From Spirosoma sp. 48-14 (GTDB lineage Bacteria > Bacteroidota > Bacteroidia > Cytophagales > Spirosomataceae), in NCBI RefSeq assembly GCF_001898575.1, contig NZ_MKUD01000006.1, positions 194,067-258,066 of the forward strand: 64,000 bases of DNA. Direction: 5' to 3'. The translations under genes were made by a program, and so were the position numbers. Within the stretch, counting starts at the first letter, position 1. Each line of letters begins with the position of its first letter. The notes below the pieces were generated by a model. That model worked only from the letters and a program-made list of their open reading frames with translations. It searched no databases and was not told the origin of the DNA. Positions 51,142-59,840 of the stretch are shown here, in pieces.

Positions 51142-51222
51142 CGTTGTAACGCCGATATCCTGCCCGCCTTGTTTAGTAATACCAGCAGACAGGATGTTGG
51201 TTTGCTGCATCATCGCGCTACA

Positions 51223-52122
51223 ATGCATTCGCCTTTACAACTACTGGATAATCCCTTTCCCGAATCAATCAACATCCGGTTGCTACTCAAACGGGACGAT
51301 CTGTTGCATCCGCATATATCGGGTAATAAATGGCGAAAGCTGAAATACAACCTGCTGGCTGCTCGCGACCAGGGGCTCGATACGCTGCTGACATTTGGTG
51401 GGGCCTATTCCAATCATCTGTATGCTACAGCGGCTGCTGGTCAGGCGTTTGGCTTTCGAACGATTGGGGTTGTGCGGGGTGACGAGCTGGCCCAGGCACC
51501 GCGTAACCAAACCTTGCAGGCCTGCGAAGACTATGGGATGACCCTTCATTTTGTCAGGCGGGCCGATTATCGGCAGAAGGAAGAGGAAGCGTTTCGGGCC
51601 GATCTAATCGCTCAATTTGGGCCGTGTTACATCCTGCCCGAAGGCGGAACCAACGAACTGGCCATTCAGGGAACCGCTGAAATTATCCCTGAACTCGTGG
51701 CTCAATTGGGCACAGCTCCCGATTATGTATGTTGCCCGGTGGGTACGGGTGGAACCGTAGCGGGATTAGCGCTTTCGGCTCCCGAAAGAACGCAGGTTAT
51801 CGGATTTGTAGTCTTGAAAGCTGATTCGGGTTTCGCGTTTCAAATTAGCAGGGTTGCAGCATCTAAGCCGATGAACCTAACATTACTCCCAGATTATCAC
51901 TTCGGAGGCTACGCCCGAACGACTCCGCAACTGATCGAGTTTATTCGGGCGTTTGAGCGAAAAACAGGCATTTTGCTCGATCAGGTGTATACTGGCAAGA
52001 TGCTGTTCGGGATTTATGACCTGGCCCGGCGTGGTTATTTTCCAGAAGGAGCTACGGTTGTGGCCGTACATACCGGCGGGTTACAGGGTAGGAGCGACGA
52101 ACTGATGATACCGATTCCATAA
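51223..52122 (+). CDS. ACC deaminase/D-cysteine desulfhydrase-family PLP enzyme
   Basis: A 299-residue fold-type II PLP enzyme. The PLP lysine lies in ISGNKWRKLKYNL, then TFGGAYSNHLYATAAAG, YILPEGGTNELAIQGTAEI, CCPVGTGGTVAGL and the end VVAVHTGGLQG. The family contains ACC deaminases and D-cysteine desulfhydrases; sequence reading alone does not separate them. ATG at 51223 is chosen over a TTG at 51130, which lies inside the promoter palindrome. Confidence 0.85.
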   Translation: MHSPLQLLDNPFPESINIRLLLKRDDLLHPHISGNKWRKLKYNLLAARDQGLDTLLTFGGAYSNHLYATAAAGQAFGFRTIGVVRGDELAQAPRNQTLQACEDYGMTLHFVRRADYRQKEEEAFRADLIAQFGPCYILPEGGTNELAIQGTAEIIPELVAQLGTAPDYVCCPVGTGGTVAGLALSAPERTQVIGFVVLKADSGFAFQISRVAASKPMNLTLLPDYHFGGYARTTPQLIEFIRAFERKTGILLDQVYTGKMLFGIYDLARRGYFPEGATVVAVHTGGLQGRSDELMIPIP

Positions 52123-52142
52123 AAAATCTACTAATTTCCCGC

Positions 52143-53405
52143 ATGGAAACCATTTTCACCACCGAACGCGTCCGACCCTTATTGGCGCGGGTTCGTGAGT
52201 TTGTCGAAACAGAACTGATTCCGCTCGAAGCCGACTTTTCGCATCAGAACCTGAAAGCTGTTCTGCCTGTACTTGACCAAAAACGGGAGCAGGTCAGAGC
52301 GGCTGGCCTTTGGGGCCTGGCACTTTCTGTAGCTGAGGGTGGACACGGGCTAACGCTTTGCGAGTTCGGGCAGATCAGCGAGGTGCTGGCCTATGCCCCG
52401 TTCTTCGGGCACTATGTTTTTGGCTGTCAGGCGCCCGACATCGGCAATATCGAGCTCCTGCACAAGTTTGCATCACCCGAATTGAAAGAGCGGTATCTGA
52501 AGCCGTTGATGGCGGGCCAAATCCGCTCCTGCTTCTCGATGACCGAACCTGATTTTGCCGGTTCCAACCCAACGCGTATGGCAACGATGGCGGTGCGCGA
52601 AGGAGATGAATACGTTATTAACGGTCGAAAATGGTTTACCTCCTCTGCCGATGGCGCTGCCTTTGCCGTGGTGATGGCCGTAACGAATCCAGAGGCCGCC
52701 CCGCACCAGCGAGCCAGCATGATTATTGTGCCAACCGATACCCCCGGCTTTACCATCGAGCGGAATATCCCGGTCTTTGGCGAAGCGGGTGAAGGCTGGT
52801 TTAGTCATGCCGAAGTGACCTATACCAACTGCCGGGTGCCCATGTCGAACGTCATTGCAGGCGAGGGTATGGGGTTTCGACTGGCTCAGGAACGGCTGGG
52901 GCCGGGGCGTGTACACCATTGTATGCGTTGGGTCGGTAATGCCGAGAAGGCATTGGATCTGCTTTGCAAACGAGCCGCTACCCGTGAGATTGAAGACGAT
53001 GTGATGCTCGGCGAAAAGCAGTTTATCCAGGACTTTATTGCTGAGAGCCGCGCCGAAATTGATGCCTGTCGACTGTATGTGCTCAATACGGCTTACATGA
53101 TCGATACCGTTGGGGTAAGCAATGTCCGCGAGGCTGTATCGGCTATTAAATTCTACGTGGCTAACGCATTCCTGCGGGTGCTGGACCGGGCTATTCAGGT
53201 ACATGGCGCGTTGGGCGTAACGGACGATACCGTGCTGTCGGCGATGTATCGGCACGAACGCGGGGCCCGAATCTGGGACGGTGCCGACGAAGTGCACAAG
53301 CAAAATCTAGCGATTAGCATCCTCAAACGGTACGGTCTGGACATTAAGCAAAAGGCAAAAGAAATCCGGCAGTTCCGTAAACTTATGGCGTCTCAGCAGG
53401 AATAA
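52143..53405 (+). CDS. Acyl-CoA dehydrogenase (ACAD10/11-like)
   Basis: A 420-residue flavoprotein that introduces a double bond into acyl-CoA. It has RSCFSMTEPDFAGSNPTRMATMAV, the FAD/substrate block VINGRKWFTSSADGAAFAVVMAV, RVHHCMRWVGNAEKALDLLC and QVHGALGVTDDTVLSAMYRHERGARIWDGADEVH. The C-terminal motifs are those of the ACAD10/ACAD11 branch. An APH-type kinase gene follows after one response-regulator gene; in animals the two activities are fused in one protein. Confidence 0.9.
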   Translation: METIFTTERVRPLLARVREFVETELIPLEADFSHQNLKAVLPVLDQKREQVRAAGLWGLALSVAEGGHGLTLCEFGQISEVLAYAPFFGHYVFGCQAPDIGNIELLHKFASPELKERYLKPLMAGQIRSCFSMTEPDFAGSNPTRMATMAVREGDEYVINGRKWFTSSADGAAFAVVMAVTNPEAAPHQRASMIIVPTDTPGFTIERNIPVFGEAGEGWFSHAEVTYTNCRVPMSNVIAGEGMGFRLAQERLGPGRVHHCMRWVGNAEKALDLLCKRAATREIEDDVMLGEKQFIQDFIAESRAEIDACRLYVLNTAYMIDTVGVSNVREAVSAIKFYVANAFLRVLDRAIQVHGALGVTDDTVLSAMYRHERGARIWDGADEVHKQNLAISILKRYGLDIKQKAKEIRQFRKLMASQQE

Positions 53406-53446
53406 GTGTTTATATTAGGGCTACTTCGTGTTAAATCAGGAAACCT

Positions 53447-54076
53447 ATGCCCTTACGGCTCATTATAGCGGATGATCACCCTCTACTGGTTGATGGGGTA
53501 CGGTCGGTACTCGACGAGATGGACGAGGTAGAGGTACTTGACCCTGTAACCAACGGCCATCAGCTATTGGACCGTCTGCAAAAGCAGCCAATCGACCTGG
53601 TTTTGCTCGATCTGAATATGCCGCATATGGACGGCATCGCTACATTGACGACGCTGAAAGAAAAACGACCTGACCTTAAAGTGATCATCTTTACCAGTTA
53701 CGATCAGCCGAAGTTGATCAAGGAAATGAAAGCGTTGGGCGCTGACGGGTACTTGTTGAAAACGAGCCGTTCGGCTACCCTGAAAGCCGCTATTCGGGCA
53801 GTTGCTGCTGGTGAAAACTGGTTTCCTGAAACAGGAACGGCTGCCCATACATCGGAGCGATTGGTCGATGACTTTACCGTAAAATACCAGATTACGAAAC
53901 GCGAGGTCGAAATTATCCGGCTCGTTGTGCAGGGGTATTCGACCCGTCAAATTGGCGAACAACTGTTTATTAGCGAATTTACGGTGAACGCCCACCGACG
54001 GAACATAGCCCGCAAACTGGGTATCGACACGCCCATTGGCCTGCTTAACTTTGCCAGGGAACAGGGACTGGTATAA
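53447..54076 (+). CDS. NarL/FixJ-type response regulator
   Basis: A 209-residue regulator with an N-terminal receiver domain (IIADDHPLLVDGVRSVLDE; phosphorylation Asp in LVLLDLNMPHMDG) and a C-terminal LuxR-type helix-turn-helix (ITKREVEIIRLVVQGYSTRQIGEQLFISEFTVNAHRRNIARKLG). No histidine kinase is adjacent, so its partner is elsewhere. It lies 41 bases after the acyl-CoA dehydrogenase gene and may be co-transcribed with it. Confidence 0.92.
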   Translation: MPLRLIIADDHPLLVDGVRSVLDEMDEVEVLDPVTNGHQLLDRLQKQPIDLVLLDLNMPHMDGIATLTTLKEKRPDLKVIIFTSYDQPKLIKEMKALGADGYLLKTSRSATLKAAIRAVAAGENWFPETGTAAHTSERLVDDFTVKYQITKREVEIIRLVVQGYSTRQIGEQLFISEFTVNAHRRNIARKLGIDTPIGLLNFAREQGLV

Positions 54077-54157
54077 ATTAGTACACAATATGAGGCTGTA
54101 AATAGTAAAGACTGACCCCTCACTGACTGATTCCAGTGTAATAAAAGCCTTTGCGTA

Positions 54158-54249
54158 TTTTCTGTCATTCCGACGGAGGAGGAATCTTCGGACGAGTATA
54201 TTTTTTCTCCCTCATCCGAAGATTCCTCCTCCGTCGGAATGACAGAAAA
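54158..54249. repeat. 39-bp inverted repeat (CATTCCGACGGAGGAGGAATC type)
   Basis: Arms 54158-54196 and 54211-54249 differ at one base; the 14-base loop is T-rich. Similar CATTCCGAC..GGAGGAATC repeats are, from memory, frequent in Bacteroidota genomes. The right arm contains an ATG that opens a spurious extension of the kinase gene. Confidence 0.85.
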
Positions 54250-54340
54250 CTTAAATTACAATGTACTGATAGGCATAAAGTATGAGGTCGACCTTAGCCG
54301 CTTTACGTTCTACAGTTTACTTTACACATCCCAGCATCAA

Positions 54341-55414
54341 ATGATTGCTCCTGATATGCCCCGGTCGGTTCGGACGGGCGACGAGTTGGATTTGCTTCGG
54401 TTAACTATATATCTCCACGAGCACGTCCCAGATATGGGTGAGGTTGTGGACGTGCGGCAGTTTCCGGGGGGCTTTTCAAATCTTACGTACTGGCTCAAAA
54501 CGGCTCATGGCGAATACGTATTACGTCGGCCACCCGTTGGAGCCAATATCAAAGGGGGGCATGATATGGGCCGTGAGTTTCGGGTGTTGTCGTTACTAAA
54601 AGGCCACTACGCTAACATACCGGAGCCGATTGTGTATTGCGAAACAACGGATGTACTCGGAGCGCCTTTTTATATCATGAAGCGCATTCCAGGTATTATT
54701 TTACGGGCAACGATGGCGCCAACGCTGACACTTGCTCCCGAACGCATGCGTCAGCTTTCTGAATCGTTGATCGATAATCTGGTAGCCATTCATCGACTGG
54801 ATATTGAAGCGACCGGGCTTGTTCAGCTTGGTAAGCCGGATGGTTACGTACAGCGACAGGTAGCGGGTTGGATTAAACGATACCGACAAGCTGAAACGGA
54901 TAAAATTCCGGCTATGGATCAGGTTGGTGACTGGCTTCAACAAAACTACCCGCGTGATCAACCACCCGCTTTTCTGCACAACGATTATAAGTATGATAAC
55001 GTCATTCTGGCTCCTGATGAACGTACTGGCGAGCCAACGCCGGAAATTAAAGGGGTATTGGATTGGGAAATGGCCACTGTCGGTGATCCGCTGATGGATT
55101 TAGGCGCTACACTGGCCTATTGGTCTGAGGCACGGGATAGTCCGGCCTACCGGAATTTTAATCTGACCTGGCTCCCCGGAAACCTAACCCGTCGGGAAGT
55201 GATAGCCCGTTACGAAGCCCAAAGCGGCCGTGACCTGACCGATATTGTCTTCTATTACGTGTTTGGCCTTTACAAGAATGCCGTAATTGCCCAGCAGATT
55301 TACGCCCGCTGGAAGCAAGGGTACAGTCAGGATGCTCGTTTCGGCCATTTATTGCCTATGATCATTGAACTGGCGACCAAAGCGGCAGGGACGGTAGAGC
55401 AGCAAGCGATTTGA
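54341..55414 (+). CDS. APH-type phosphotransferase (ACAD10/11 kinase-like)
   Basis: A 357-residue aminoglycoside phosphotransferase-fold kinase. It has FPGGFSNLTYWLKTAHGEYVLRRP (nucleotide loop), the catalytic loop FLHNDYKYDNVIL (HxDxxxxN, here HNDYKYDN) and the metal Asp in GVLDWEMATVGDPLMDLGATLAYW. In mammals this kinase is fused to acyl-CoA dehydrogenase as ACAD10/11 and acts on 4-hydroxyacyl-CoA. The nearby ACAD gene suggests the same pathway as separate proteins. The start is placed at 54341; an upstream ATG lies inside the hairpin repeat. Confidence 0.85.
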   Translation: MIAPDMPRSVRTGDELDLLRLTIYLHEHVPDMGEVVDVRQFPGGFSNLTYWLKTAHGEYVLRRPPVGANIKGGHDMGREFRVLSLLKGHYANIPEPIVYCETTDVLGAPFYIMKRIPGIILRATMAPTLTLAPERMRQLSESLIDNLVAIHRLDIEATGLVQLGKPDGYVQRQVAGWIKRYRQAETDKIPAMDQVGDWLQQNYPRDQPPAFLHNDYKYDNVILAPDERTGEPTPEIKGVLDWEMATVGDPLMDLGATLAYWSEARDSPAYRNFNLTWLPGNLTRREVIARYEAQSGRDLTDIVFYYVFGLYKNAVIAQQIYARWKQGYSQDARFGHLLPMIIELATKAAGTVEQQAI

Positions 55415-55429
55415 TCAAATCGCTGTTGC

Positions 55430-55939
55430 TTATTTTTCTCGCTGATTGACCGTAATAAGTTCATGAAAGGCCCTAATCAGGCGCTGCCGAAAAGGGTTTG
55501 TACTTTTACTGATCAGGGACACGAAGTAGACCTCACCTGAGTCGTCCAGTAGGCTATCGTTGAACTGAACATAGGTGCGCCCGCCATAAAGAGTTAGCCA
55601 GCTTGAGAATTTGCGTTGTCGAGCCTGACCGCGTTTGTCGGAAGTGTCGCAGATGTAAACAACACTTCGTTCATGTTGCTCGAAAAAGACACGGAAAATC
55701 GAATGAATAGTAGGAGGGACTAGCGGATCACCCGGAGGGCGATTTCCGGTAGGATTGTCAATGACAACGATGCTTATCTCAAAAACAAACGGCTCCAGAG
55801 CTGGGTCGTTCGCAAAAATATACCCGCTTGGCTTAAAGCGGACTTCATAAAGAATTCGATTGCTTGTCCTAAATAGAAATGTGTTTTCTTGTTCATGGGT
55901 GAATTGGTAACCTAACGATTGGTGTTCCTGCTTCTGCAT
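55430..55939 (-). CDS. DUF6169-like protein, cassette 2
   Basis: A 169-residue paralog of the protein at 18577-19086, with shared blocks LYEVRFKPSGYIF, VIDNPTGNRPPGDPLVPPTI and VVYICDTSDKRGQARQRKFSSW. From the ATG at 55939 both paralogs have the same length and begin MQ, which fixes the start; a longer frame from 56047 would merely read the small partner gene in another frame. Function unknown. It overlaps the small gene by 47 bases. Confidence 0.72.
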   Translation of the reverse strand: MQKQEHQSLGYQFTHEQENTFLFRTSNRILYEVRFKPSGYIFANDPALEPFVFEISIVVIDNPTGNRPPGDPLVPPTIHSIFRVFFEQHERSVVYICDTSDKRGQARQRKFSSWLTLYGGRTYVQFNDSLLDDSGEVYFVSLISKSTNPFRQRLIRAFHELITVNQREK

Positions 55940-56099
55940 TTTTACGATCCAGTTCTGCAACCAGCGCCTGTTTGGCTGGATTGTTTTTGTAGTCTTCAAT
56001 AGCCTCTTGCTCAGCGGCTTTTTTATTAGCCAGCATGCGTCGGGCAATAGCTAAAGAGCGCTCACGGCGTTGATCTTTTGTTAATTCTTCAGAGGTCAT
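55893..56099 (-). CDS. Small charged helical protein, first gene of DUF6169-type cassette 2
   Basis: A 68-residue charged helical protein (TKDQRRERSLAIARRMLANK near the start, then EAIEDYKNNPAKQALVAELD and RKNAEAG). The pattern EAxExYxNxPxxxAxxxELxxKNA is shared with the small gene of the first cassette (18432-18611). The start of the DUF6169-like gene lies in the same place relative to KNA. Both cassettes therefore descend from one two-gene unit. It might be an antitoxin or folding partner. Confidence 0.7.
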   Translation of the reverse strand: MTSEELTKDQRRERSLAIARRMLANKKAAEQEAIEDYKNNPAKQALVAELDRKNAEAGTPIVRLPIHP

Positions 56100-56202
56100 A
56101 CTTGATCGTAGTTGATAGTTAAATCAGAAACGTTGCCACCAACTTAGCTAGGCTAGTATCAATGCTTCTAGTAAATATAAAACAAAAATAGTGACAAAAA
56201 AA

Positions 56203-57153
56203 TTACTGCACACTTGCTCGTCGTAAGCGGTCATTCATGGCAAAGCCGAGTTCCTGATTGGGTAAAAGCTCCGCATAAATAACATCGACAGGCAGTGAAT
56301 CCAGGGCGCGTAAGTGGGCGAACAGATTTTTTGCCGCTTCGGCCAGGTCGCCGGTAGGGGAAAGAATACGCTGATTTTCGGAGAGGATTCCACCAAATGG
56401 CTCCCGGAAAGCCAAAGCACCAACACGCTCGCCCGGTTGCGGACTTTCGCCGGGTGCCAGAAGTTTAAGCGGTTTACGCGGTGCATAATGGCTGCTGAGC
56501 ATCCCCGGTGCTTTTGGGTTCGATGTAGAGTGCGTGCGAACGTCAACCGGGCCAATCACCTGCTCGATCTGTTCAATAGCCAATCCTCCCAATCGATACA
56601 CCGTAGCCTGATTCTCTTCAAAACCTACAATCGTTGATTCGAGACCAACACCCGCTGCACCCCCATCCAGAATATACGGCACCTGGTTGCCAAGCTGGTC
56701 GGCCACATGCTGAGCCGTCGTAGGGCTTATATAGCCAAACGGATTGGCACTCGGTGCTGCCAGTGGGAAATCCAGCGAGCGTAGCAAGGCAAGCGTCAAG
56801 GGATGATTCGGTAGGCGGACGGCTACACGGGGCAAGCCAGAGGTTACCAGATCGGGGATGATGTCTTGCTTGGGAAGCAGCAGTGTAAGCGGACCAGGCC
56901 AGAAAGTCGTAGCCAGTTTCTGAGCTGCTTCCGGTATCTCCGTAACAAATTGACTAAGCTTATCGAGCGAATCCGTATGGACAATGAGCGGATCGAAAGA
57001 GGGGCGGTTCTTGACCCGAAAGATGGTCAGTACGGCGTCGGGATTGAGCGCATTACCGGCTAATCCATAAACCGTTTCGGTGGGAATGCCTACTACATTT
57101 CCTGCTTCCAGAAATGCCTTTGCTGTCTGTATGTCGGTTCCTATCTGGGACAT
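56203..57153 (-). CDS. L-threonylcarbamoyladenylate synthase (TsaC/Sua5)
   Basis: A 316-residue enzyme that makes threonylcarbamoyl-AMP for t6A37 of tRNAs. It has the YrdC domain (IPTETVYGLAGNALNPDAVLTIFRVKNRPSFDPLIVH begins the active site; ESTIVGF near 190) and a C-terminal Sua5 domain (APGMLSSHYAPRKPLKLL ... RLRRASVQ). The two-domain form is Sua5-type. The -7 element at 57159-57166 would place the transcription start at or next to the ATG, so the mRNA may be leaderless. Confidence 0.93.
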   Translation of the reverse strand: MSQIGTDIQTAKAFLEAGNVVGIPTETVYGLAGNALNPDAVLTIFRVKNRPSFDPLIVHTDSLDKLSQFVTEIPEAAQKLATTFWPGPLTLLLPKQDIIPDLVTSGLPRVAVRLPNHPLTLALLRSLDFPLAAPSANPFGYISPTTAQHVADQLGNQVPYILDGGAAGVGLESTIVGFEENQATVYRLGGLAIEQIEQVIGPVDVRTHSTSNPKAPGMLSSHYAPRKPLKLLAPGESPQPGERVGALAFREPFGGILSENQRILSPTGDLAEAAKNLFAHLRALDSLPVDVIYAELLPNQELGFAMNDRLRRASVQ

Positions 57154-57158
57154 ACAGG

Positions 57159-57166
57159 CAAAGATA
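57159..57166 (-). promoter_or_regulatory. tsaC/sua5 promoter, -7 element TATCTTTG
   Basis: The minus strand matches TAnnTTTG and lies only five bases from the ATG at 57151-57153. Confidence 0.5.
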
Positions 57167-57169
57167 AGG

Positions 57170-57250
57170 ACAGTTTACGGTCTTCGGTTTACAGTGGCTG
57201 ACACAATAAGCCTTGTCGCGTCAGCTACTGTAAACCGGAACCGTAACTGT
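57170..57250. repeat. Inverted repeat with GCTGACGC core
   Basis: The left arm 57170-57202 pairs with 57220-57250 with a few mismatches. The exact core is at 57218-57225, and GCTGAC...GTCAGC forms an inner stem. It lies between the tsaC promoter and the end of the FKBP gene. Confidence 0.8.
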
Positions 57251-57256
57251 GAACTA

Positions 57257-57724
57257 TTAATGATGCCCACCAGGTCCGTGAACATGGCCATGCGCCAATT
57301 CTTCGGGACTAGCATCGCGAACCTCAATTACTTCGACATCGAAATGTAGGTTCTGGTCGGCCAGGGGGTGGTTGGCGTCAACCGTAATGTTTTCAGGATC
57401 AACACCGGTTACAGTAACTACCTGACCGTCGTTGGTTTGGAACTGCATACCAACTTCTATGTTCTGGCCACCAAATGCCCGGCGGGGTACTGCCTCAACA
57501 AGCTGTGGGTCGCGTTTGCCATAGCCTTTTTCGGGCGTAACGTCAATTTGAAAGTGGTCGCCTTTCGTACGCCCTTCGAGGCCTTCTTCCATACCCGGAA
57601 TCAGGTTTTGTGCCCCGTGAAGATAGTACAAAGGGTCGCGGCCCTGGCTCGAATCCAGAATAGTTCCCTGATCATCACGCAGGGTATAATGGATGGCAGC
57701 TACCTTGTTTTTTGTAATGTTCAT
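57257..57724 (-). CDS. SlyD-like FKBP-type peptidyl-prolyl isomerase
   Basis: A 155-residue isomerase/chaperone. The FKBP core is split by an insert-in-flap as in SlyD: ILDSSQGRDPLYYLHGAQNLIPGMEEGLEGRTKGD, then VTPEKGYGKRDPQLVEAVPR and VDANHPLADQNLHFDVEVIEV. The C-terminus is His-rich (HGHVHGPGGHH), which can bind nickel or other metals. It is co-directional with and upstream of tsaC, with a hairpin in the gap. Confidence 0.92.
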   Translation of the reverse strand: MNITKNKVAAIHYTLRDDQGTILDSSQGRDPLYYLHGAQNLIPGMEEGLEGRTKGDHFQIDVTPEKGYGKRDPQLVEAVPRRAFGGQNIEVGMQFQTNDGQVVTVTGVDPENITVDANHPLADQNLHFDVEVIEVRDASPEELAHGHVHGPGGHH

Positions 57725-58013
57725 GATTGGTTTATTTACAGCATTGCCTGCTATGGCCGTGCATTCTTTTTAGTACAACAAGTAAACAGGGAAAGTTGCT
57801 TATTAACTGATAAAATGGTAGCCTCCCCAAGTCTTACCTGTCTTATTTGTAACAAATAAGCCCATTCCTTACGAAACTTACTGGAACAATTTAGACTGTG
57901 GGATGAGCTGATGGATAAAAAAGAAAAATTTTTAGCTTACCTGTCCGATTTACAGGAACCCATTCGTCTTAGTGACGAAAACAAATCAATAACCTCCAAA
58001 ACAATCAAATTAT

Positions 58014-58367
58014 ATGGACAAATTTATGTTCGTCTTTCACTCGCCGTATTCTCAGGAAACTGCATTGATGGAAATGTCGCCCGAAGCCATGCAGGCCGAA
58101 ATTCAAAAATGGAATACCTGGATAGGAGGTATTGCCGCACAGGGAAAACTGATCGGGACTGATGCTTTGGCACCCATTGGGAAAACCATGACGAAAGGTG
58201 GACAGGTCATTACCGACGGGCCGTTTACAGAAGGTAAAGAGATTGTAGGAGGCTATATGTTATTGACGGCAGCTAGTCTGGATGAGGCCGTCGAACTGGC
58301 AAAAGGGTGCCCTATGTTCGATTCGGATGGTACTGTTGAAGTTCGCCCGATCATCAACTTTGAGTAG
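58014..58367 (+). CDS. YCII/DGPF-domain protein
   Basis: A 117-residue YCII-related protein: MFVFHSPYSQETALMEMSPEAMQAEIQKW near the start, then VITDGPFTEGKEIVGGYMLL (the DGPF motif) and FDSDGTVEVRPI. Such proteins are typically encoded beside ECF sigma factors of the ECF42 type, as here. Their role (enzyme or sigma cofactor) is not established. Confidence 0.88.
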   Translation: MDKFMFVFHSPYSQETALMEMSPEAMQAEIQKWNTWIGGIAAQGKLIGTDALAPIGKTMTKGGQVITDGPFTEGKEIVGGYMLLTAASLDEAVELAKGCPMFDSDGTVEVRPIINFE

Positions 58368-58512
58368 GCATTTCTGGGTTCTGCTAATCCGGTAGGTATC
58401 ATTCAGTTCTGACCTGCCGGAAGCAGAGCCCTGTCTATCTGAAACCTAAATCGTTAATTCAATCTAGTCATAGGGCTTATTCTGGGCGGATGGCGGTAAA
58501 TGGACTACATAC

Positions 58513-59778
58513 ATGCCTGATAAAATAGTATCCTCAACCGAACCTGGCCAACTCGTAAGTCACCTGTTCCGGCACGAAGCCGGTCGGATCGTATCGGTAT
58601 TGACCTGCATGCTCGGATTTGATCGGGTTGATCAGGCAGAGGATATCGTGCAGGATACAATGGTGCAGGCATTGCAGAGCTGGCGATTTCAGGGCATTCC
58701 TGATAACCCGAGAGCCTGGCTGTATCGGGTAGCCCGCAACAAAGCTCTGGATGTGGTTCGTCGGGAAAAGCGGTTTCGGGAAATCAGTGCCGAAACGGAC
58801 TATTGGCTCCAACAGGAAAACGCCGATACGATGCAGGAACGCTACTTTTTCGATGAAGACATCACCGACAGTCAGTTGCGGATGTTGTTTGCGATCTGCC
58901 ATCCGGCTATTGGGGTTGAGTCGCAGATGGCGATGTGCCTGAAAATTCTGTGTGGGCTGAGCGTTCGGGAAATTGCCGGAGCGTTTCTGACTACCGAAGA
59001 AACAATTGCCAAACGGATCTACCGGGCCAAAGAAAAGCTCCGGCAGGAGGGTATTCAGCTCGAAGTTCCAACGGACGCTCAGTTGCTGGTCCGGTTGGAG
59101 GCTGTCCAGAAAAGTATTTATCTGCTGTTTAGCGAAGGCTATAATTCGTCGAACCCTGATCAACTGATCCGGCAGGATTTATGCGAAGAAGCCATGAGGC
59201 TCTGCTTGCTGCTTGCTCAGACTCCTCGTACCCAGCAACCTTCCGTTAATGCACTGTTGGCGCTTATGTGTTTTCAGGCTGCCCGTTTCGACGCCCGAAC
59301 CGATGCGAATGGAGCCATCATCCTACTCGCCGATCAGGATCGAAGTCGCTGGAACCAGGCTCTCATTCAGCAGGGACATGTGTACCTGAATCGTTCGGCC
59401 GAGGGGGCAATGCCCGGCGAATATCATCTGGAAGCGGGAATTGCTATGCTCCACTGTATGGCACCAACCTACGATGCCACTGACTGGCCAACCGTTTTGC
59501 TGTATTACGATATGCTACTGGGTCTGAAACCTTCGCCTGTTGTTGCGTTGCATCGGGCTGTTGCGCTGGCAAACGTAGAAGGTCCACAAAAAGCACTGGC
59601 CGAAGTTGCTAACCTATCCGGCCTGGATTCCATGCACCATTACCACGCTGTTCTGGGTGATCTATACGAACAGAACGGCCAGTTTGAACCCGCCCGGATT
59701 CATTACCAGCGTGCCATTCAACTTACGTCTTCGACGGCGGAGAAGGAATTGTTGAGGAAAAAAATAGAGAAACAATGA
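58513..59778 (+). CDS. ECF sigma factor with C-terminal extension (ECF42-like)
   Basis: A 421-residue sigma-70-family protein. Region 2 lies in ILTCM-like VLTCMLGFDRVDQAEDIVQDTMVQAL and PRAWLYRVARNKALDVVRRE. Region 4 lies in KILCGLSVREIAGAFLTTEETIAKRIYRAKEKLR. The remaining 230 residues (from about 190) are helical with a TPR-like end (VVALHRAVALANVEGPQKALAEVA ... ARIHYQRAIQLTS), the DUF6596-type extension that replaces an anti-sigma factor. The preceding YCII gene is its standard companion. Confidence 0.9.
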   Translation: MPDKIVSSTEPGQLVSHLFRHEAGRIVSVLTCMLGFDRVDQAEDIVQDTMVQALQSWRFQGIPDNPRAWLYRVARNKALDVVRREKRFREISAETDYWLQQENADTMQERYFFDEDITDSQLRMLFAICHPAIGVESQMAMCLKILCGLSVREIAGAFLTTEETIAKRIYRAKEKLRQEGIQLEVPTDAQLLVRLEAVQKSIYLLFSEGYNSSNPDQLIRQDLCEEAMRLCLLLAQTPRTQQPSVNALLALMCFQAARFDARTDANGAIILLADQDRSRWNQALIQQGHVYLNRSAEGAMPGEYHLEAGIAMLHCMAPTYDATDWPTVLLYYDMLLGLKPSPVVALHRAVALANVEGPQKALAEVANLSGLDSMHHYHAVLGDLYEQNGQFEPARIHYQRAIQLTSSTAEKELLRKKIEKQ

Positions 59779-59840
59779 CCGGATGGATAAAAAGCAAGGC
59801 TACAAAACCTTTGAATGGCTTTCGCCCCTTCCATACGTCC

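Noticed and set aside
52473..53303. A 276-codon minus-strand frame opposite the acyl-CoA dehydrogenase
   Set aside because: Fully overlapped by a clear conserved gene, and the translation shows no domain.
57911..58162. An 83-codon frame starting MDKKEKFLAYLSD upstream of the YCII gene
   Set aside because: Only the first ~35 residues look protein-like; the rest is the YCII gene in another frame. A short leader peptide is possible but unsupported.
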